From the NCBI GenBank assembly GCA_036522155.1, contig DATDGI010000011.1, positions 1 through 27,444 of the forward strand: DNA of 27,444 nucleotides, read 5' to 3'. The notes below the pieces were generated by a model. The model saw nothing but the letters and a program-made list of their open reading frames with translations. It did not search any database and was not told the origin of the DNA. This stretch comes from UBA9676 sp036522155. GTDB taxonomy: Bacteria > Actinomycetota > Actinomycetes > Streptosporangiales > Streptosporangiaceae. The translations under genes were made by a program, and so were the position numbers. Below, in pieces: positions 6,843 to 14,250 of this stretch; the stretch's first letter is position 1, and each line of letters opens with the position of its first letter.

Positions 6843-7514
6843 CTAATTGGCGGTAGTTCCTGCCACCGGATCGGTCGTGCAGGGCCCCGCGAACAGCGAC
6901 AGGGTGACGTGGCGGACGGGGGGCCGGTTGCCGATCGTCACATCCAGTGGCACGCAGCCGCGGTAAGGGCGATGGGTGAAGGCGAAGCCCTGGGCGAAAA
7001 AGCCGCCCGCCTGGCGGCATGCGTGATAGGTCGCCGAGGCCACGCCGGCCAGGCCGAGATTCCCCACGCCCGGCGCGGCGATCAGCACATGGCCGCGGAT
7101 GGCGGCGCCGATCGTCACCGTGACCGTCGCGCCCGGCCGCACGATCATGCCGAACTTGTAGAACCGGCCGCCGTGCCCGTCACTGCTGTATCCGTGCTCG
7201 GCCGGGGTCATCGTGGCCAGCGCTCTGATGCTCGCGATGTCCAGTGGCCCGATGACCAGGTCACCGGGCTGGGGATGGAACGGCGCCGGAGGGACAGGCC
7301 AGGACTCGGCGTCGCAGGACACCACCAGCGGATTGCCTGCGCTGCCGGCCGACCCGGAGACGTGTGCGCTGCTGGCCGGAGGAAGGGACGGCGATGGAGG
7401 TGCTGTTCTATTCGGGCCGGGTGTGCTGCCGCCGGTGCAGCCAGCCAGGATGGCGCAGGCCAATGTGGCCACCAGGAGCATCGATGGCAGCACGGTTGCC
7501 CTTCCCCTGCCCAC
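6843..7514 (-). CDS. Secreted lipoprotein, actinobacterial family of unknown function
   Basis: From the GTG at 7514 the product has 223 residues. A short Arg-containing n-region and hydrophobic core end in AILAGC, a lipobox. A Pro/Ser-rich linker follows, then a folded domain with FYKFGMIVRPGATVTVTI, ATYHACRQ, GGFFAQGFAF, GCVPLDV and a terminal GPC, the pattern of a common actinobacterial extracytoplasmic protein family of unknown role. A GTG at 7493 after GGGGAAGG is an alternative start but would leave an n-region without positive charge. A tyrosine recombinase fragment lies head to head just upstream on the other strand. Confidence 0.65.
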   Translation of the reverse strand: MGRGRATVLPSMLLVATLACAILAGCTGGSTPGPNRTAPPSPSLPPASSAHVSGSAGSAGNPLVVSCDAESWPVPPAPFHPQPGDLVIGPLDIASIRALATMTPAEHGYSSDGHGGRFYKFGMIVRPGATVTVTIGAAIRGHVLIAAPGVGNLGLAGVASATYHACRQAGGFFAQGFAFTHRPYRGCVPLDVTIGNRPPVRHVTLSLFAGPCTTDPVAGTTAN

Positions 7515-7525
7515 GCTCCATTTAA

Positions 7526-7639
7526 GCCATCCACGCCGTCGCCGCGCCAGGCCTGCACGATCTCCGCCATACGACAGCAACCCTGCTCAAGAACCTGGGC
7601 GTCCCGGCCCGGGACACGATGGGTATTCTCGGCCATTGA
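7526..7639 (+). pseudogene. C-terminal catalytic fragment of a tyrosine recombinase (integrase)
   Basis: The short frame between TAA (7523-7525) and TGA (7637-7639) encodes GLHDLRHTTATLLKNLGV, then PARDTMGILGH. HDLRHT is the catalytic HxxR box of phage/ICE integrases, and the LGH box follows at the expected distance. The rest of the catalytic domain, including the nucleophilic Tyr, is missing: the frame stops immediately after LGH. It is a relic of an integrative element and is too short for a functional gene. Confidence 0.7.
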
Positions 7640-7694
7640 ACTGCAACCGAACCATCAGTCTGGGAATCTGTGCGATCCGGGCTGGCCGCGGCAC

Positions 7695-8132
7695 TTAATA
7701 GCGTCCGGTGACTGGAAACCGGTGGTCATGGGCAGCCATGGCCTGGATGGCGCGGCGCCGCTGGCCCGGGGTTGAAAAGACGGCCAGTCCACGCTCTGCC
7801 TCCAAGCGCCGCATGAGGTCCGACTTGGGGCTGGCCGGGACCAGTGGGGCAGACGCCAGGAACACGAGTCCGGGGAGGAGAACCACGCCGCCCGGGCCGC
7901 CGCGCAGCATGACGCCGGCCACCGTGAGCACCCCCCCGGCCAGCAGGGGCCGCCAGCGGGCCCGCACGGCGCGTGCCAGAGGCATCAGGCCGACAGCGGT
8001 GAGCAGCACGCCGGTACGGAGCCACCTGCGGATCCGCCTGGTATGTGTGAACGGCGGGGCGCCGTACCTGCCGACTGAGCCTGCGGACTGGCTCCACACC
8101 GCCAGGTTCCGCCGATGCGATCGCAGTCTCAT
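7695..8132 (-). CDS. Small membrane protein, function unknown
   Basis: A 145-residue protein. The ATG at 8132 follows AGGAGG at ideal spacing, which favours it over an ATG five codons upstream. A basic N-terminus (RLRSHRRN) is followed by two hydrophobic segments, about residues 41-55 and 65-95 (rich in Leu, Val, Gly), and a soluble tail ending FSTPGQRRRAIQAMAAHDHR. No known domain is recognised. It stands alone between two lipoprotein genes on the same strand, in a part with mobile-element relics. Confidence 0.6.
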   Translation of the reverse strand: MRLRSHRRNLAVWSQSAGSVGRYGAPPFTHTRRIRRWLRTGVLLTAVGLMPLARAVRARWRPLLAGGVLTVAGVMLRGGPGGVVLLPGLVFLASAPLVPASPKSDLMRRLEAERGLAVFSTPGQRRRAIQAMAAHDHRFPVTGRY

Positions 8133-8602
8133 CGCAGCCTCCTGCAATCCCAGGCTCCGCCCTGCGTGTTCTCAATCGTACGCTTCTGCGCTCTACAGGA
8201 GAGTGGCTGCTCGACGTAACCGAGGCAACGGCGGCAGCGGAGGATCCACCATCTGATCCGTAGAGAGATACGGGTGGGCTCATGACCAGTTAGTCGGGCC
8301 ACTGGCCTGCTGAGTTGTTGCTCAGCAGTGCGCAGCAGTGATCGGCATTTGGCGTCACCGTAAGTCCAAAATCAGGCCCGCACAGGAGGACAGCCCACAA
8401 AGGGCCGGATGACGACCTGGGTTTGGGAAGCCCCGTGATCCGAAGCTAGGCGTCAGAGTCTGGCATCGCCGTCGTGAGCGGCATGCCGTCTTCACGAGTC
8501 GAGGTCGGCACATGGTGCTGCTTGACTGTGGCGAAGCTCGGCAGTTCTCATCAGTTCTGGCCAGATAATGACACGATGTGCCCGGAAAGTGCCCTGACTG
8601 CG
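8133..8602. other. Non-coding stretch with one clear hairpin
   Basis: No convincing gene is seen here. A perfect inverted repeat, CTGCTGAG-ttgttg-CTCAGCAG, lies at 8307-8328 and could end transcription from the lipoprotein gene on the right. The AGGAGG for the gene ending at 7695 lies at the left edge. The rest is unremarkable. Confidence 0.4.
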
Positions 8603-8986
8603 CTATGGGATCGAGCAGACTACCCAGATGTTGTGCAGCGACTTGCGCCTGGTCACGCGAACTGTCCGCGTGGCGATGCACAACTCCTGCTGGTTATTGA
8701 CCATCACCTGGGGGCTGTGCCCGGTCAGCCGGTAAATGCCGGGCGGCAATGACAATTGGAAGCGGCCATTATTGTCTGTCGTGGTGGTGAACTGTTCGCC
8801 CGACGTGTTTCGGGCGACGAGCGTTCCTGGCAGCGGCAGCCGGTTTTGCGGGTGACCTAGCGTTACGGGGCCTCCAACCCGGATGAGAAGGCCCGTCACA
8901 GTCTGATGGGGACCGGCCTGACCGCTGCAACCAGTCAAGATCAACACGCTGGCCGCCGCCGAGACCATGCAGCAGGCCTTCTTCAT
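8603..8986 (-). CDS. Small lipoprotein with a carboxypeptidase-regulatory-like beta-sandwich
   Basis: A 127-residue protein. MKKACCMVSAAASVLILTGC is a signal peptide ending in a lipobox (LTGC, Cys20). The mature domain has PLPGTLVARNTSGEQFTTTT, DNNGRFQLSLPPGIYRLTGHS, the arrangement of carboxypeptidase D regulatory-like domains, and two further cysteines that could pair. It probably sits outside the membrane; its partner or ligand is unknown. The ATG at 8986 has no visible Shine-Dalgarno. The tRNA fragment with integrase-like tail lies upstream. Confidence 0.75.
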   Translation of the reverse strand: MKKACCMVSAAASVLILTGCSGQAGPHQTVTGLLIRVGGPVTLGHPQNRLPLPGTLVARNTSGEQFTTTTDNNGRFQLSLPPGIYRLTGHSPQVMVNNQQELCIATRTVRVTRRKSLHNIWVVCSIP

Positions 8987-9200
8987 GTGAGTTTGGACGC
9001 GTGACCGCCCAGCATGGTTGCATGAACCTCGACTCTCCTCCGTCCTCCCGACAGGTGCCGGTTCTACCCCGGCGACATGGACCGCTACGCTGACCGGCCC
9101 GGCAGCGCTGTTGAACTCGCGGACCGCCCAGAATCCGGCCAGATGATCTGAACGACCCCCCGGCTGCTAACAGGCCAACGCCTTGACCTGCTGATATGGG

Positions 9201-9236
9201 TGGCGCGCTCGGAGGGACTCGAACCCCCAACCATTG
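9201..9236 (-). other. 3'-terminal fragment of a tRNA gene (candidate attachment-site relic)
   Basis: On the minus strand the T-arm (GGGGG-TTCGAGT-CCCTC), the 3' acceptor strand CGAGCGC, the discriminator G and an encoded CCA are all intact. The matching 5' acceptor strand GCGCTCG, D-arm and anticodon arm are absent upstream, so this is not a working tRNA gene. The sequence resembles an actinobacterial tRNA-Arg 3' end. Just before it a frame ending at 9248 reads VMGASLGATRANGFPRR, like the tail of an ICE or phage integrase. An int tail followed by a tRNA 3' copy is the layout of an attR site. The remaining 8987-9379 stretch holds nothing else recognisable. Confidence 0.65.
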
Positions 9237-9379
9237 CTGCTCGGACCTCACCGCCGTGGGAAGCCGTTCGCTCGGGTGGCTCCCAGGCTGGCTCCCATCA
9301 CCGAATCCCTATCGGGTTGTCTCGGCGACATGCTGGTGCCACTGCTCGCCCGCTCCTGCGGGCCGGCGGTCACGATGGG

Positions 9380-9853
9380 TCAGGTGGCCGGGGCCAAGAG
9401 GGTGCCTCGATCGACCCTCGACTCGTCACGATTGCCGTAGCGCTCGCGCAGCGCCTGCCAGGCCTCCAGCCTCTCCGGCCGCATCCGCTGGCCGTCATAC
9501 AGGTCGGGCACGCCGCAGCCGAAGACCTTGTCCTCGCCCGGCCCCAGGAACTGCACCCCCAAGCCCTCCTGCCCAGGAAAGGACGGGTAGGGGTATGGCC
9601 CGCGCTCGAAACGGACGCCGGTGATCTGATCGACCCGCACGTCGATCGTCCAGCTCGCCGCGTCGTCGCCTAGTCTGACGTGCCACCACCGCCGGTCGGC
9701 CGGTCCGCGGAACACCGGCGTGATCGTGCCGGTCAGGTGCGCGACGGCAAAGTCGTCGCCGAAAACGAAGACCAGCTGCCCCAACCCCGGCAGGTCCGCC
9801 ATCAGATGTTCTAGCTCGCTGGCGGGCTCACTGATATCTGCGGCCGTGCTCAT
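9380..9853 (-). CDS. HemS/ChuX-like domain protein (tentative)
   Basis: A 157-residue protein. The ATG at 9853 follows GAGGAG at good spacing, rejecting a longer frame to 10117. The stretch from TGTITPVFRGPADRRWWHVR through WTIDVRVDQITGVRFERGP, VQFLGPGEDKVFG and RLEAWQALRERYG resembles one repeat of the heme-handling HemS/ChuX/HutX fold: a small beta sheet, an R-rich edge strand and a C-terminal EAWxAL helix. No heme-uptake genes adjoin it, so a heme role is uncertain. Another small-molecule-binding fold is possible. Confidence 0.5.
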   Translation of the reverse strand: MSTAADISEPASELEHLMADLPGLGQLVFVFGDDFAVAHLTGTITPVFRGPADRRWWHVRLGDDAASWTIDVRVDQITGVRFERGPYPYPSFPGQEGLGVQFLGPGEDKVFGCGVPDLYDGQRMRPERLEAWQALRERYGNRDESRVDRGTLLAPAT

Positions 9854-10159
9854 CTTGTGCTCCTCACCCGCGCCGGTGCCGTTAGTGGCTGGCAACACGG
9901 CGCCGCGCAAGATCGATACTCCGCGACCCAGCCGACTGAAGCTTGAGAGGGCCCAGCCTGAACCCCTGCCTGCAAAGGAAGTGGCCACGCCCGGAGTACC
10001 AGCGGCCGCACAGGTCAAGAGCACTGCCGGTTGCCCCGTGACTGACCGTGAATCGCCGCGGGTGACCCTCCCTACGGGCACGTGGCGGGCACGGGCCGGG
10101 GCTCCGGGCTGCATCACCCGATCATCTGATCCGCCGTTGCTGTCAGCATCCCGGCCCGG
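9854..10159. other. Intergenic stretch upstream of the HemS-like gene
   Basis: Apart from the Shine-Dalgarno of the gene on its left, no gene, tRNA or clear promoter is recognised. Open frames here are shadows on the opposite strand. Confidence 0.4.
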
Positions 10160-10345
10160 CTAACCCGTCCACTCGTCGGCGACGGTCAGATCGACGAACT
10201 CCACCGGACCAGCGAGTACCTCTGCCAGCGCCGCCCGAACGGCTTGCAGCCTTTCCTGGCGGCGCGGGTCCCACTCGCTAGCACGCGCCTTCTCCTCGCT
10301 TTCGAACACAACCAGCGTGTAGGCCTGGATCCCGCCCCCTCCTAA
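10160..10345 (-). pseudogene. C-terminal fragment of an ABM-like ferredoxin-fold protein
   Basis: The last 60 codons encode QAYTLVVFESEEKARASEWD, then RAALAEVLAGPVEFVDLTV, resembling the second half of antibiotic-biosynthesis-monooxygenase-like (dimeric alpha-beta barrel) proteins. The N-terminal half and a start codon are missing: an AGGAGG and then an ATC stand where the fragment begins, and the sequence upstream belongs to an unrelated small gene. It is most likely a broken gene; a short product from a non-standard start cannot be excluded. Confidence 0.5.
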
Positions 10346-10554
10346 AGGTCGTTCGGCAGTGGCGCAGTGACCGTCAAGATAGCCGCGATCGCACATCCGG
10401 GCCGATGCCCGCTGCCATGAGGTGGGGACGGGCCGGAACACTCCGGACAGCATCCGCTGGACTTGAAGGGAGTGAGGCCAGCCCACTGATGCTTTTCCAG
10501 CAGCCGGCGGAGCTCGGCGTTCTCCACCCGCAGGGAAGTCTCTGCATCGCCCAT
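10342..10554 (-). CDS. Putative small zinc-binding protein with a helical N-terminus
   Basis: A 70-residue frame from ATG 10554. The N-terminus (ETSLRVENAELRRLLEKH) is a likely amphipathic or coiled-coil helix. The C-terminus has CCPEC, then GSGHRPGCAIAAIL, a CxxC...HxxxC arrangement like small proteins found on actinophages and integrative elements. The stop TAG overlaps the AGGAGG that precedes the ABM-like fragment. No Shine-Dalgarno is seen before the ATG and the frame stays open further upstream, so the true start is unsure. It lies between mobile-DNA relics and may be cargo. Confidence 0.4.
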   Translation of the reverse strand: MGDAETSLRVENAELRRLLEKHQWAGLTPFKSSGCCPECSGPSPPHGSGHRPGCAIAAILTVTAPLPNDL

Positions 10555-10650
10555 ACGGTCATGATTGCGGATCGCCAGGACGCTCGCCAGGGCCTTCGCG
10601 CTATCCGGGCTCCCGAAGGTGAGCACCAGGCAGGCAGCGTACAAGATCAG

Positions 10651-11406
10651 CGCACACCCCCGGCTCACTGGCCGCGGACGCGAGCCCGGCACACCGAGGT
10701 GCACGCCGCGCTGGCCCGCGGGCTGACCATCACCGGCATCAGCCGCACCTTACGGCTGGAACGCAAGACCGTCCGCCGCTACGCCACCGCCGCCACCGCA
10801 GACCAGCTGATCGGCGGCACCCGCCTGACCCAGCCGGGCCTGCTCGGCCCGCACCAGGCCTACCTGCGCCAGCGCTGGGACGAAGGGGTCCGCAGCACCG
10901 AACGGCTGCACCAGGAAGTGCGCGCCCGTGGCTACCGGGGCAGCCTGCGCACCCTGCGCCGGCTCACCGCCCAGCTGCGCCAGGACACCGCCGCCCCCGC
11001 GCCACCACCCGCGCCTGCGGCCAGGAAGGTGGCCAGCTGGATTCTCACCCCGCCCGGCAGGCTCACCGACGGCGACCGCGCCACGCTCGCGCAGATCACC
11101 GCCCGCTGCGAAGAACTCAAGGCCACCCGCGGCCTGGTCCGCGAGTTCGCCGGCATGCTCTGCCACCGCCACGGCGAGCACCCCGGAACCTGGGCCACCC
11201 AGGCCGAGAACAGCACGGTCAGTGAGCTACGCGGCTTCGCCAAGGGATTGCGCAAGGACTGGGCCGCCGTCACCGCCGGTCTCACCGTGCCCTACAGCTC
11301 CGGCCCGGTCGAAGGCCACGTCAACCGCATCAAGATGATCAAAAGACAGATGTACGGCCGCGCGAACCCCGACCTGCTCCGCAAGCGCGTCCTGCTCGCC
11401 GACTGA
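10651..11406 (+). pseudogene. 5'-truncated ISL3-family transposase
   Basis: The frame encodes the C-terminal half of an ISL3-family DDE transposase. It has a helix-turn-helix-like stretch (ALARGLTITGISRTLRLERK), then GLVREFAGMLCHRHGEH, LRGFAKGLRKDW and the hallmark YSSGPVEGHVNRIKMIKRQM before YGRANPDLLRKRV. The N-terminal zinc finger and first catalytic Asp region are absent: similarity begins near 10651, and the frame before it reads unrelated sequence. The conserved last Glu (GPVEGHVN) is kept, but the protein cannot be active. The right end of the element is probably near 11433. Confidence 0.8.
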
Positions 11407-11424
11407 CCCCGTCACGACAAATGG

Positions 11425-11545
11425 GCCAGAGCCACCGCAACTTGGCCGTTGACACAGTTGAGGAGTCAGCTCCGGTCCAGCTGCATCCAGCGTCGTCCAC
11501 ACCGGTTGTTCGCAAATCCGTTAGCAAGATCTGACTGGCTCTGGC
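11425..11545. repeat. Inverted GCCAGAGCC / GGCTCTGGC pair near the ISL3 right end
   Basis: GCCAGAGCC lies at 11425-11433, just after the transposase stop. Its exact reverse complement, GGCTCTGGC, lies at 11537-11545. The first copy fits the outer tip of an ISL3-type terminal repeat. The second may be a relic of another end. Nothing else is recognised between 11434 and 11700. Confidence 0.4.
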
Positions 11546-11700
11546 AGCCGAGTGCTACCCGGACGAGCATCGCAACTTAAAACTCGACGACGTCCAAGAA
11601 ACTTTCAGGCTGGGCAATACATGGCATCCGACCACGCGACATATTCGCCTGCGTCGACGATGGGCGATGATGGGGTCATCAGGAAGGAGAGGACGAGCCA

Positions 11701-12687
11701 ATGGCCGAGCAAACGGAGGGGCCGCGCGTTATCCGCTGCAAAGGCTCTTGGCTCGAGATAGGCCGACAATACGGTGAGGAACTCCGCGCCGAAATTGCGC
11801 ATGCTTCTCGTGCAATAGAGGAGTTGGCGATAGCGGCGGGACACGACCGCATGGGCCTCAAGGCTCGTATCAATGACTACATTCCTTACGCTCAAGAACT
11901 TCCAGCCAGATGGGATGAGTTGGTCGGGGTCGCGCAGGGATCGTGTCTCGCGATCGAGGACGTACTGCTAATGCAGATGCTCGAGGACCTGCTCGATGTT
12001 GACGCTTGCACCACCGCAGGCCGAGCCGGCTTTCTTCTCCACGCCGAGATGTGGTTTGCAAGTCACACCGACTACGCCGTCTTGATCTCCGAGCCCACCG
12101 ACGGACCGCCGGTGATCACTGTCAGTTGTGTTGGGTTTCTGACGGGCGTGGGCCTAAACGGCAGTGGATTCGCCATGGGCGTGCAGTCAACTTCTTCACG
12201 CGATGCGAGGGTTGGCGTCCCGCGTGCCATGGTCAGCAGAAGCGCACTCTGCGCCTTGTCGGCCGCCGAGGCGGTACGGGAAGCGACGCGACATCACCGC
12301 TCAGGTGGAAACGGGTTCGTCATCGTCACCCCAACGGGCGTGCAGGTTGTCGAGACCTCGGCGGCCACCGACGATGTCACCGAGGAGCGACCTTGGGCCG
12401 CCCATACCAACCACTACATCTCAGACAAGTTCCAAACGGTTGCGAACAGTGCAGGAGAGTCTGTCCAACGCCTGGAGGAAGCTGTGGCGACGCTAGGCGG
12501 CGTAAGTGACCGCGAGCTGATGGAGCGTGCCCGGTTTCTTGTTCAGAGTCCAGGTTTTGTCCCCCGCAGCCCCGACCGCAGTGTGGTGACGGCATTCGTC
12601 ATGCTGGCCGACATCGAGCTCGGTTCGGTGCAAACCGCGCCAGGCGGAGGCGGGAGGGGCCCGTGGGTAGGCGTGACTCTGCCCTAG
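11701..12687 (+). CDS. C45/acyl-CoA:6-APA acyltransferase-like N-terminal nucleophile hydrolase
   Basis: A 328-residue protein of the peptidase C45 type. IRCKGSWLEIGRQYGEELRA (about 11-30) is the usual family start, and C103 in DACTTAG is the expected nucleophile, exposed when the chain cuts itself. The later stretches VGLNGSGFAMG, RHHRSGGNGFVIVTPTG and AHTNHYIS match the family core. Members cleave or form amide bonds of small molecules; the substrate here is unknown. The ATG at 11701 follows AAGGAGAGG. Codon use is visibly less GC-biased than in the core genes, and the gene sits between an IS relic and tRNA-Ile, suggesting recent acquisition. A hairpin follows it. Confidence 0.78.
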   Translation: MAEQTEGPRVIRCKGSWLEIGRQYGEELRAEIAHASRAIEELAIAAGHDRMGLKARINDYIPYAQELPARWDELVGVAQGSCLAIEDVLLMQMLEDLLDVDACTTAGRAGFLLHAEMWFASHTDYAVLISEPTDGPPVITVSCVGFLTGVGLNGSGFAMGVQSTSSRDARVGVPRAMVSRSALCALSAAEAVREATRHHRSGGNGFVIVTPTGVQVVETSAATDDVTEERPWAAHTNHYISDKFQTVANSAGESVQRLEEAVATLGGVSDRELMERARFLVQSPGFVPRSPDRSVVTAFVMLADIELGSVQTAPGGGGRGPWVGVTLP

Positions 12688-12695
12688 TGTTACGT

Positions 12696-12719
12696 GCCAG
12701 ACCGATCTGGGTGTCTGGC
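12696..12719. terminator. Hairpin between the C45 gene and tRNA-Ile
   Basis: GCCAGAC (12696-12702) and GTCTGGC (12713-12719) form a seven-pair stem with a ten-base loop. It lies between two converging genes and may end transcription from both sides. No T-run is present. Confidence 0.5.
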
Positions 12720-12732
12720 CTGGGAGTTCGGG

Positions 12733-12809
12733 TGGTGGGCCTAGGTGGACTTGAACCACCGACCTCATCCTTATCAGGGATGCGCTCTAACCGGCTGAGC
12801 TATAGGCCC
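12733..12809 (-). tRNA. tRNA-Ile (anticodon GAT), CCA encoded
   Basis: On the minus strand the cloverleaf is complete: acceptor GGGCCTA/TAGGCCC, D-arm with AGCTCAGCCGG, anticodon loop CTGATAA (anticodon GAT), T-arm GGTGG-TTCAAGT-CCACC, discriminator A, and CCA at 12735-12733. It follows the gyrase/DUF3566 genes, as usual in actinobacteria. The tRNA-Ala often found next to it is not in this window. Confidence 0.96.
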
Positions 12810-12810
12810 T

Positions 12811-12851
12811 GGACTGGGCGGCACTGGGCAAGGGACTGAAACGCCCGGTCC
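12811..12851 (-). terminator. Hairpin after the gyrB-gyrA-DUF3566 genes
   Basis: GGACCGGGCG and CGCCCAGTCC (minus strand, one G-T pair) form a ten-pair stem around a 21-base loop, between the DUF3566 stop and tRNA-Ile. It may end the gyrase transcript or act as a processing site for the tRNA. Confidence 0.4.
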
Positions 12852-12894
12852 ACAACGCCGACGGGAAAGGTTACCGCATCCGCGGAGCGGCGGG

Positions 12895-14217
12895 TCAGTC
12901 GGTCTCCCTGAGGGTGACTTCGATCCCGCCGCCCAGGTGGGTGACCAGGTTGTAGACCATGGCCCCGATCGTGGACAGCGCCGTGATCAGGATGACGTCC
13001 ACCGCCCCGATCAGCATGGTGTAACCGAGAATCCGGGGCGCCGACGTCCACTTGGCCAGGTTCAATCCGCTTGACGAGGTGGAGGAGGTCACGCTGGCCA
13101 GCGTCTTCTGGATCGACTCGAAGACGCCGAGGCTGGACAGTGCGTAATAAAGCAGCGCCACCGCGACGAACAGGACCACCCATGCCACCAGCGACATCAG
13201 GAAACTGAACTTCATGACCGACCACGGCTCAAGCCGGGCGATGACCAGGTTGGCACGCCGAGCTGTGGCCACCTCGCCTCTGCTCCGGGGCTGCGGCCGG
13301 GCGCGCGGCCTGGGCTTGCTGCGCGGCTTCGGCCTGGGCAGGGCCCGGTAGGCGCTGGCAAAGGCAGACTTGGCCCCGGTGCCTCTCCCAGGCGCCGCGG
13401 GCAGGTCGGCCGGCAAAGCAGGCGGCGGCGCGATCTCCTCCTCGACTGGCTGCGTCATCCCGTGGTTGTACCCAGTCTCGGCCGCATACCCCGGCACATA
13501 GTCAGACTCGTGCCCGGATGTGTACCCGGCGCCCTCCTGATTGTCGTACTCGCTGGCCGGTCCGAACCGGTATGCGCCGAATGGGTCGTCGGACCGGGCG
13601 GGCGGCTCCTCACGGGGCACGTCGGCCGGCGCGTCCGTCAGTGGCGGCGGCTCTTCGTCGTCGGTGAACATGCTCGGCGGCGTACTCGGCAGGCCGGGGT
13701 CGTGGACGAAGATGCTGGACGCCGGGGCCGCGGGCTCCGGATCGGCGGCCGGGGGGTCCAGATCGGAGGTGAAGACACTGGCCGCCGGGACGGTCGGCTC
13801 CGGATCGGGGGTGGAAAAGCTCGCCGCCGGGGTCGTCGGCTCCGGGCCCGGCTCGGGATAGAAGAGACTGGCCGCCGAGGCCGACGGCTCCTCCGCCTCA
13901 GGCTCGGGCTCGGCTATCTCAGGACCGGGATCCTCCTCCTCAGCCGCCACGGTGACGTCGTGACCGCCGTGCATACCGTTCGGCGACTCCGGCTCGCCCG
14001 CCCCGTTCAGCGACTCGGGCGCGTCCGCACTGTCCTCCGGTGCGGCCTCCTCCGTAGGCTCGTCGGTGGCTGTTGGCACAGCCCCTTCGGGCAACCACGA
14101 TGGTGGCTCCACGTGGTCATCCACGCCGTCCTCCTCGGGGAGCGTCCTTCGAGGGTCTTCGCCAACAATACTTGCCAATCTGGTATCGGACATTTCGTCC
14201 GGACCAAGGCCACTCAT
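12895..14217 (-). CDS. DUF3566 membrane protein with a long acidic/Pro-rich N-terminus
   Basis: A 440-residue protein. The last 130 residues are the DUF3566 domain: RRANLVIARLEPWSVMKFSF, then hydrophobic segments LVAWVVLFVAVALLYYAL and LGYTMLIGAVDVILITAL, ending VYNLVTHLGGGIEVTLRE. Residues about 1-260 are low-complexity, rich in Glu, Pro and Ser with repeated PEPEP-like runs. A basic stretch (PRPKPRSKPRPRARPQPRSR) follows next to the membrane. The gene lies 33 bases after gyrA and is probably cotranscribed. Its role is unknown, though it is regularly linked to gyrA in actinobacteria. An ATG eight codons in is an alternative start. Confidence 0.9.
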   Translation of the reverse strand: MSGLGPDEMSDTRLASIVGEDPRRTLPEEDGVDDHVEPPSWLPEGAVPTATDEPTEEAAPEDSADAPESLNGAGEPESPNGMHGGHDVTVAAEEEDPGPEIAEPEPEAEEPSASAASLFYPEPGPEPTTPAASFSTPDPEPTVPAASVFTSDLDPPAADPEPAAPASSIFVHDPGLPSTPPSMFTDDEEPPPLTDAPADVPREEPPARSDDPFGAYRFGPASEYDNQEGAGYTSGHESDYVPGYAAETGYNHGMTQPVEEEIAPPPALPADLPAAPGRGTGAKSAFASAYRALPRPKPRSKPRPRARPQPRSRGEVATARRANLVIARLEPWSVMKFSFLMSLVAWVVLFVAVALLYYALSSLGVFESIQKTLASVTSSTSSSGLNLAKWTSAPRILGYTMLIGAVDVILITALSTIGAMVYNLVTHLGGGIEVTLRETD

Positions 14218-14250
14218 GGGGTTCTGCTCATAAGACGCGTCTCGCCCTCA

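Noticed and set aside
12696..12719. Hairpin considered as an attachment site beside tRNA-Ile
   Set aside because: No direct repeat of the tRNA 3' end is found nearby; a terminator explains it better.
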